Below are positions 58,896 to 64,000 of a DNA stretch of 64,000 bases, piece by piece (positions within the stretch are counted from its first letter, which is position 1; every line of letters begins with the position of its first letter). This stretch comes from Hyphomicrobiales bacterium 4NK60-0047b. Lineage in GTDB: Bacteria; Pseudomonadota; Alphaproteobacteria; Rhizobiales; HXMU1428-3. The stretch spans positions 744,001-808,000 of the forward strand of contig BAABWY010000001.1 of assembly GCA_040367435.1 (NCBI GenBank), read 5' to 3'. Position numbers and translations under genes: made by a program. Under the pieces are notes generated by a model. The model was given only the letters and a program-made list of their open reading frames with translations, ran no database searches and was not told the DNA's origin.

Positions 58896-61800
58896 ATGAG
58901 CACCAGAAAATCCACGAAACCACAAAAAGAAAACCTAAAACAAAACAAAAAATGGTCTTTCTGGATCGATCGCGGGGGCACATTCACAGATATCCTCGCA
59001 AAAGCCCCAAATGGTGATTTAACCCCCCTTAAGCTCCTTTCAGAAAACCCGGAAAGCTATGAAGACGCTGCCATCGAAGGCATAAGACAATCATTTAAGC
59101 TTAATCCAGATGAGCCAATTCCAGCCCATATGATTGATACGATTAAAATGGGAACAACCGTCGCAACAAATGCTCTCCTTGAGCATAAAGGAGAACCAAC
59201 TCTCTTATTAACAAGTTCAGGACTATCAGATGTATTGGAAATCGGCACTCAAGCCAGAGCAGATATTTTCGCGTTAAACATCATCAAACCTCAAATGCTT
59301 TATAGCAAAACCTTAGCTATCGAAGAACGCATAAATGCTGATGGCACCATAATCATCCCTCTCAACATAGAAAAAACCAAAGAAATTCTACAAAAGCATT
59401 TTAACAATGGCTTGCGTTCAGTAGCCATTCTTTTCATGCACAGCTATAAATACCCGGCTCACGAACAAGCAGTCGCCAAATGTGCCAAAGAAATCGGTTA
59501 CACACAAATCTCCACCAGCCATAAAACCAGCCCGTTGATAAAATATATCCCGCGCGGTGATACAACGGTGATAGATGCCTACCTCTCACCAATCTTGCAT
59601 CACTACACATCCCAAATAGCTAACAAGCTAAACATCAACAAATCAAATACTAACTCACCAAATATCGACCTCACCTTCATGACCTCGTCAGGCGGGCTAA
59701 CCTCTTATGATAATTTTGATGGCAAGGATGCAATTTTGTCAGGCCCAGCCGGCGGAATCGTAGGTGCAGCGCAAACAGCGGCGAATGCAGGCATCAATAA
59801 AATCTTATGTTTCGATATGGGCGGCACTTCAACCGATGTAGCCCATTTTGCAGGCAACTATGACGTGAGCTTCGAAACAGAAATTGCAGGCCACCGCCTC
59901 CAGTCCCCAATGCTTCACATTCACACCGTCGCTGCTGGCGGTGGCTCCATTCTCACTTACAAAAACCAAAGACTGGCCACTGGACCAGAAAGTGCCGGGG
60001 CAAACCCCGGCCCCATGAGTTATGGCAAAGGCGGCCCCTTAACGGTCACAGATGCCAACCTCATGACAGGCCGCATCAACAAAGATCATTTCCCGCATAT
60101 TTTCGGCGCAGATCAAAACGAACCACTAAACCTTGAGGCTGTAAAAAATGCTTTTCAAAAGCGCGCCGCCGAAATTAACGAACAATCTGGGGCGAATCTC
60201 ACAGCTGAAAGCTGCGCTGAAGGTTATTTGAAAATCGCCAATGAAAGCATGGCCGCTGCCATAAAGAAAATATCTATCGAGCGCGGAATAGATGTAAAAG
60301 ATTACACCCTTCAATGTTATGGCGGCGCAGGCGGTCAACATGCAGCAGACATCGCCGAGCTATTGGGTGTGAAAAAAATCTTCATCCACAAACACTCAAG
60401 CCTCTTATCAGCTTACGGAATGAGATTAGCCAAACAATCTGCACGAAAAAGTAAAATGGTCACACATGCCCTATCAACCATTAATAAAGATGAATTCAAG
60501 CAGTTAAGAACAACCCTAACGCTAGAAACCGAAGCTGAGTTAAAAACCAAAATTAATTTAGCCGAAGACAAAGCACTCAATCTTCAAAAATCCACAACCT
60601 GTTACTTATCCTATGAAGCGCAAGAAACAAAAATCCCCGTCCTCTTAAATGATGCGCCTTTAATCAACCCTCAAGAAATACAAAAAGAATTCGAGCAGGC
60701 ACACTTAAAACAATTCGGCTTTCTTCAACCTAAAACTCCAATCATTCTTCAGCAAATTGAAGTTGAAGTGTCCATAGATCCAAGCTCAACAGAAACAAAC
60801 ACGAGTTCTGAAAACACATATACAAACCAACAAACAGAGAAAGTCTCAGAAGACAGGAAAGAAATAACAAACATTTTTCATAATAACGAATGGCATCAAG
60901 CCACACTACATGCTGAAAAAAACAAAACATCCCTGAAAAAAAAGATCAAAGGCCCAGCTCTCCTGATCACCGATCATCAAACCATTCTCATACCAAAAAC
61001 GTGGTCTCTCTCTAAAACGAAAGAGGGAAACATGATCATGGTGCATGAAGAAAAAAACGCGCAACGTGAAACCATCAGCACAAAAAAAGCCGACCCCATT
61101 CGCCTGGAGTTATTTAATAATCTTTTTATGTCTATTGCAGAACAAATGGGTGAAGCTCTGAGGGCCACTGCTCAATCTGTGAACATAAAAGAACGTCTCG
61201 ATTTTTCATGCGCCATTTTTGACGTCAATGGCGCGCTTATCGCCAACGCCCCACACATGCCAGTCCATTTAGGCTCCATGGACAGAGCCGTTGAAGCTGT
61301 GATCAAAGCTAACCTCAATAGCATGAGTGAAGGCGACGCCTATATGATCAACGCCCCCTATAGTGGCGGCACGCACCTACCAGACATCACGGTGATCTCC
61401 CCCCTCTTTTATGAAGAAAAGCTTATCGCCTTTGTTGCCTCTCGTGGGCACCATGCAGATATAGGCGGCATAGCACCCGGCTCAATGAGCCCGAACGCCA
61501 AAACCATTCATGAAGAAGGCATTCTAATTGAAAACTTCAAACTCCTCAAAAATGACATTTTCAGGGAAGAAGCCGTTTTAAAACTACTAACAGACCAAAA
61601 CTACCCTGCTCGAAATCCAAAACAAAATATCGCAGACCTAAAAGCTCAACTCGCAGCCAACGCCAAAGGGATGAAAGAACTCATCAAAACTATTGACGAA
61701 GTTAGCCAACCAGTTTTCACAGCCTATATGGAGTTTGTCCAAACCCAAGCCGAAAACGCCGTTCACAGTCTTATTGAAAATTTAGAAAGCCAGCAAAAAG

Positions 61801-62672
61801 AAGGTAAATTAAAAGGACACTTCACCTGCCAAATGGACCAGGGAACACAAGTCACAGTACACATCATTCCTGATGCCAAATCCAAAAAACTCACCATAGA
61901 TTTCACAGGCACAAGTAAACAGGCCGAAAATAATTTCAACGCACCAGAGCCGGTAACCAGAGCAGCCGTTCTCTATGTCCTCAGAACTCTCATAGCCGAT
62001 AAAATTCCAATGAATGCAGGCTGTCTGCGCCCAGTTGAAATCATCATCCCAAAGAAATCTCTCCTTAAACCAGAAAGCCCGGCGGCCGTCGTTGCAGGCA
62101 ATGTCGAAACAAGCCAAGTGGTTACAAATTGCCTTTATGGCGCGTTCGGCGTCCTTGGCTTAGCACAAGGCACAATGAACAATCTCACCTTCGGCAATAA
62201 AGCCCACCAATATTATGAAACCCTATGCTCAGGCGCCCCTGCAGTCCCTCCATACAACAACAATGAAGGGTTTGATGGCGCCGCAGCAATACATACACAT
62301 ATGACCAATTCACGCCTAACTGATCCTGAAATTTTAGAAACAAGATACCCCGTCTTATTAGAGCAGTTTACAATCGACAAAAATTCCGGTGGTAAGGGGC
62401 GCTGGTCAGCAGGCGATGGCATAACCCGCTCAATTAAATTTTTAGAAAATTTAGAAGTCTCCCTTCTCACCGGCTATAGACAACAAGCAATTCCAGGAAT
62501 TGAAGGTGGCGAGCATGGCCGCAAAGGCAAAAACAGTCTCAAATCGACCAACGGAAAAACCCTAAATTTAAGCTCTACATGCTCGATTGAGGTCAAAAAA
62601 GGTGACTGTTTAACGATTAGAACCCCAACAGGAGGCGGGTTCGGCCTCTTTAAGGAACGAAACAAACAATAA
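58896..62672 (+). CDS. 5-oxoprolinase / hydantoinase A+B fusion
   Basis: About 1258 residues from ATG 58896; the frame extends 44 codons upstream, but that part is non-coding in composition and lacks a ribosome site. ATP-dependent hydrolase of 5-oxoproline or related hydantoins. Residues 20-560 are the HyuA part ([73 protein letters not shown]). From about residue 730 follows the HyuB part ([73 protein letters not shown]). The fused single-chain form matches eukaryotic and many bacterial 5-oxoprolinases of the glutathione cycle. Stand-alone. Confidence 0.9.
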   Translation: MSTRKSTKPQKENLKQNKKWSFWIDRGGTFTDILAKAPNGDLTPLKLLSENPESYEDAAIEGIRQSFKLNPDEPIPAHMIDTIKMGTTVATNALLEHKGEPTLLLTSSGLSDVLEIGTQARADIFALNIIKPQMLYSKTLAIEERINADGTIIIPLNIEKTKEILQKHFNNGLRSVAILFMHSYKYPAHEQAVAKCAKEIGYTQISTSHKTSPLIKYIPRGDTTVIDAYLSPILHHYTSQIANKLNINKSNTNSPNIDLTFMTSSGGLTSYDNFDGKDAILSGPAGGIVGAAQTAANAGINKILCFDMGGTSTDVAHFAGNYDVSFETEIAGHRLQSPMLHIHTVAAGGGSILTYKNQRLATGPESAGANPGPMSYGKGGPLTVTDANLMTGRINKDHFPHIFGADQNEPLNLEAVKNAFQKRAAEINEQSGANLTAESCAEGYLKIANESMAAAIKKISIERGIDVKDYTLQCYGGAGGQHAADIAELLGVKKIFIHKHSSLLSAYGMRLAKQSARKSKMVTHALSTINKDEFKQLRTTLTLETEAELKTKINLAEDKALNLQKSTTCYLSYEAQETKIPVLLNDAPLINPQEIQKEFEQAHLKQFGFLQPKTPIILQQIEVEVSIDPSSTETNTSSENTYTNQQTEKVSEDRKEITNIFHNNEWHQATLHAEKNKTSLKKKIKGPALLITDHQTILIPKTWSLSKTKEGNMIMVHEEKNAQRETISTKKADPIRLELFNNLFMSIAEQMGEALRATAQSVNIKERLDFSCAIFDVNGALIANAPHMPVHLGSMDRAVEAVIKANLNSMSEGDAYMINAPYSGGTHLPDITVISPLFYEEKLIAFVASRGHHADIGGIAPGSMSPNAKTIHEEGILIENFKLLKNDIFREEAVLKLLTDQNYPARNPKQNIADLKAQLAANAKGMKELIKTIDEVSQPVFTAYMEFVQTQAENAVHSLIENLESQQKEGKLKGHFTCQMDQGTQVTVHIIPDAKSKKLTIDFTGTSKQAENNFNAPEPVTRAAVLYVLRTLIADKIPMNAGCLRPVEIIIPKKSLLKPESPAAVVAGNVETSQVVTNCLYGAFGVLGLAQGTMNNLTFGNKAHQYYETLCSGAPAVPPYNNNEGFDGAAAIHTHMTNSRLTDPEILETRYPVLLEQFTIDKNSGGKGRWSAGDGITRSIKFLENLEVSLLTGYRQQAIPGIEGGEHGRKGKNSLKSTNGKTLNLSSTCSIEVKKGDCLTIRTPTGGGFGLFKERNKQ

Positions 62673-62806
62673 ACAATCGCTTACCCATTGTTAACAAAGG
62701 GAAATAAAAAAGACTTGTATCTTTTCAAATATTAACCAATACTTTTCGTAATTAAGAACAAAAAAACACAACCATAAATTGAAATGAATAGAGGAGGAAT
62801 GATATC

Positions 62807-62890
62807 ATGAATCTGGAACGCAGCCTGGTAACAGCTACGACAATTCTAGCGTTCAGTGTTATCGCAGCAGCTATTATGGGATTACTTTAA
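62807..62890 (+). CDS. 27-residue predicted membrane peptide
   Basis: ATG 62807 to TAA 62890, preceded by a strong ribosome site GAGGAGGAA at good distance. The product (MNLERSLVTATTILAFSVI followed by AAAIMGLL) is almost entirely one membrane helix with a short charged start. Start, stop and ribosome site support translation, but the frame is short and I recognise no family. It lies between the oxoprolinase gene and the flagellin gene. Confidence 0.5.
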   Translation: MNLERSLVTATTILAFSVIAAAIMGLL

Positions 62891-63227
62891 ACCAATATTC
62901 CATAATAAAAACAAACCACTCCTCCCCGGACACGCCAATTCATATGCCCAAAATGCTTAAGCAGGCACAGCGCTCAGCCTTTTTGCTTGGGTATAAGCAA
63001 ACATACATACTTCCAAAAAGCTCTATCTATTAACTCTTCCCACACCATAAAACATAAAAAACCACCCAAATTAGCCCTAAAAAAAGAAAAACTATCTATG
63101 TTTTTCAAAACCTTATCCCATTTTGAAACCGCCTTAACCTCGAATTAACTCTAGCATCCTATGGTACCTCTAATCGCTCAGAAAGAGCGTGAGTCTAATT
63201 TTTAGTACCTAGGAAAGGGTAAGTATT
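62891..63227. other. Flagellin upstream region
   Basis: Non-coding. Contains an inverted repeat TTTGCTT/AAGCAAA at 62982-63001 and a short hairpin CGCTC-AGAAA-GAGCG at 63175-63189 in the presumed leader of the flagellin mRNA, 38 bp before the start codon. The first may be a protein site; the second could affect translation, as FlbT/FlaF-dependent control of flagellin leaders is known in alphaproteobacteria. No safe sigma-54 or sigma-28 promoter seen. Confidence 0.4.
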
Positions 63228-64000
63228 ATGGCTGGAGAAATCACTCTATCGAGTGCCGTGCGCTCGAATCTATTGGCTTTGCAAGACACAGCAAGCCTTC
63301 TAAGTAAAACTCAAGAAAAACTGGCAACAGGCCTTAAAGTCAACAGCGCGTTGGATGATCCAACTGCGTTCTTTACTGCAAGCTCGCTTAACAGTCGTGC
63401 AAACGATTTATCTCGTCTGCAAGATTTCGTAGGCAATGCAGTTCAAACAATTAAAGCCGCTGACGAAGGCATCTCAGCCATCACCAAATTGGTGGAAAGT
63501 GCTGAAGCAACAGCACGTCAAGCGCTACAATCTGCTGGTCAAACAGCAACAGCAACTGGTACAGTTGACACAACAGCATCTGGTTTCGACAGCTTCACAG
63601 CAACAAGCACCAGCTCCAACACTGTGACCACAGCAAACTTTGATGATTTTGCAGCCCAAGACGTCAGCTCTGGTGTCAACTTCAGTACAGCTGATCTTGA
63701 TTTAACAGCAACAGTAACTGGTTCCGGCTTTGATACTTCTGGTTCTGCAAACGAACAATTGACCATCTCCGATGGAACAAACACCACAGCAGATATCACG
63801 ATCGCAAATGGCGAGAACGTTACAACTGTTGTCTCAAACATCAACTCAGCTTTAACTGCTGCAGGTATCACAAACATCACTGCATCTGATAATGGTGGTC
63901 AAGTTGAACTAACTTCAACAGATGGTGTAAACATCACTGTCGCAGATGGTTCAACAACTGGCGGCGCGGCAGAAATCGGGCTAACAAACACCACAACAAA
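63228..64000 (+). CDS. Flagellin, cut by window end
   Basis: Starts at ATG 63228 behind AAGGG and stays open to the end of the window (257 codons seen). Filament subunit of the flagellum, exported by the flagellar type III system. The N-terminus has the conserved D0/D1 pattern: LSSAVRSNLLALQDTASLLS, QEKLATGLKVNSALDDPTAF and ADEGISAITKLVESAEATAR. From about residue 100 follows a Thr/Ser/Ala-rich variable region with a stretch resembling the DUF1522 insertion of some rhizobial flagellins (NEQLTISDGTNTTADITIAN). The C-terminal D1/D0 helices lie beyond the window. No cysteine in the visible part. Confidence 0.92.
   Translation, partial: MAGEITLSSAVRSNLLALQDTASLLSKTQEKLATGLKVNSALDDPTAFFTASSLNSRANDLSRLQDFVGNAVQTIKAADEGISAITKLVESAEATARQALQSAGQTATATGTVDTTASGFDSFTATSTSSNTVTTANFDDFAAQDVSSGVNFSTADLDLTATVTGSGFDTSGSANEQLTISDGTNTTADITIANGENVTTVVSNINSALTAAGITNITASDNGGQVELTSTDGVNITVADGSTTGGAAEIGLTNTTT

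Overview
The window looks like a chromosomal segment of an AT-rich, flagellated alphaproteobacterium, most likely of the Hyphomicrobiales (Rhizobiales). The evidence is the gene order djlA-like / amidase / RNase P RNA / dcw cluster / lpxC / bamD / ligA, a meso-diaminopimelate type MurE, and a flagellin with alphaproteobacterial ends. The species cannot be named from the sequence alone.

Layout. 1-2600: a frameshifted TM-helix (mechanosensitive-channel-like) gene and a LysR regulator. 2740-5046: UvrD/PcrA helicase. 5183-13083: a decaying stretch with an RND efflux pump gene (one internal stop), its membrane fusion protein gene (two internal stops), a MarR-like regulator with a doubtful N-terminus, two secreted-protein genes and a broken VOC/glyoxalase gene. 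13364-20607: a three-gene minus-strand group of a 1896-residue RTX/cadherin-like protein, a membrane protein and a HlyC-family acyltransferase. 21340-26974: DUF3754 protein, PrmA, aminopeptidase P, FAD monooxygenase. 27196-54294 (minus strand): division and cell-wall cluster, in transcription order mraZ, rsmH, ftsL, ftsI, murE, murF, mraY, murD, ftsW, murG, murC, murB, ddl, ftsQ, ftsA, ftsZ, lpxC, bamD, ligA. 55054-58643: DUF3224 protein, GST, rnpB, amidase, DjlA-like protein. 58896-62672: 5-oxoprolinase/hydantoinase A+B fusion. 62807-64000: a 27-residue membrane peptide and a flagellin cut by the window end.

The cell-wall genes form one pathway: MurE/F/C/D/B and Ddl make the UDP-MurNAc-pentapeptide, MraY and MurG build lipid II, FtsW/FtsI polymerise and crosslink it at the septum, and FtsZ/A/Q/L organise the divisome. 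A run of six TGGxx boxes spaced exactly 10 bp apart lies about 320 bp upstream of mraZ and matches the MraZ operator pattern.

The least expected content is in the gaps. Two families of structured intergenic repeats are present. Family A (eight copies, about 115-155 bp, GC-rich) has four hairpins whose arms differ between copies but keep pairing, joined by nearly invariant linkers. Family B (about 15 loci, 30-90 bp) is a small hairpin with a TTTGTGG-type loop and a TGAA bulge, again with compensatory changes. B copies sit inside hairpin loops of A copies and inside loops of other B copies, and every copy of both families reads in the same direction. These repeats fill and widen the gaps of the normally compact dcw cluster. 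I do not recognise either family.
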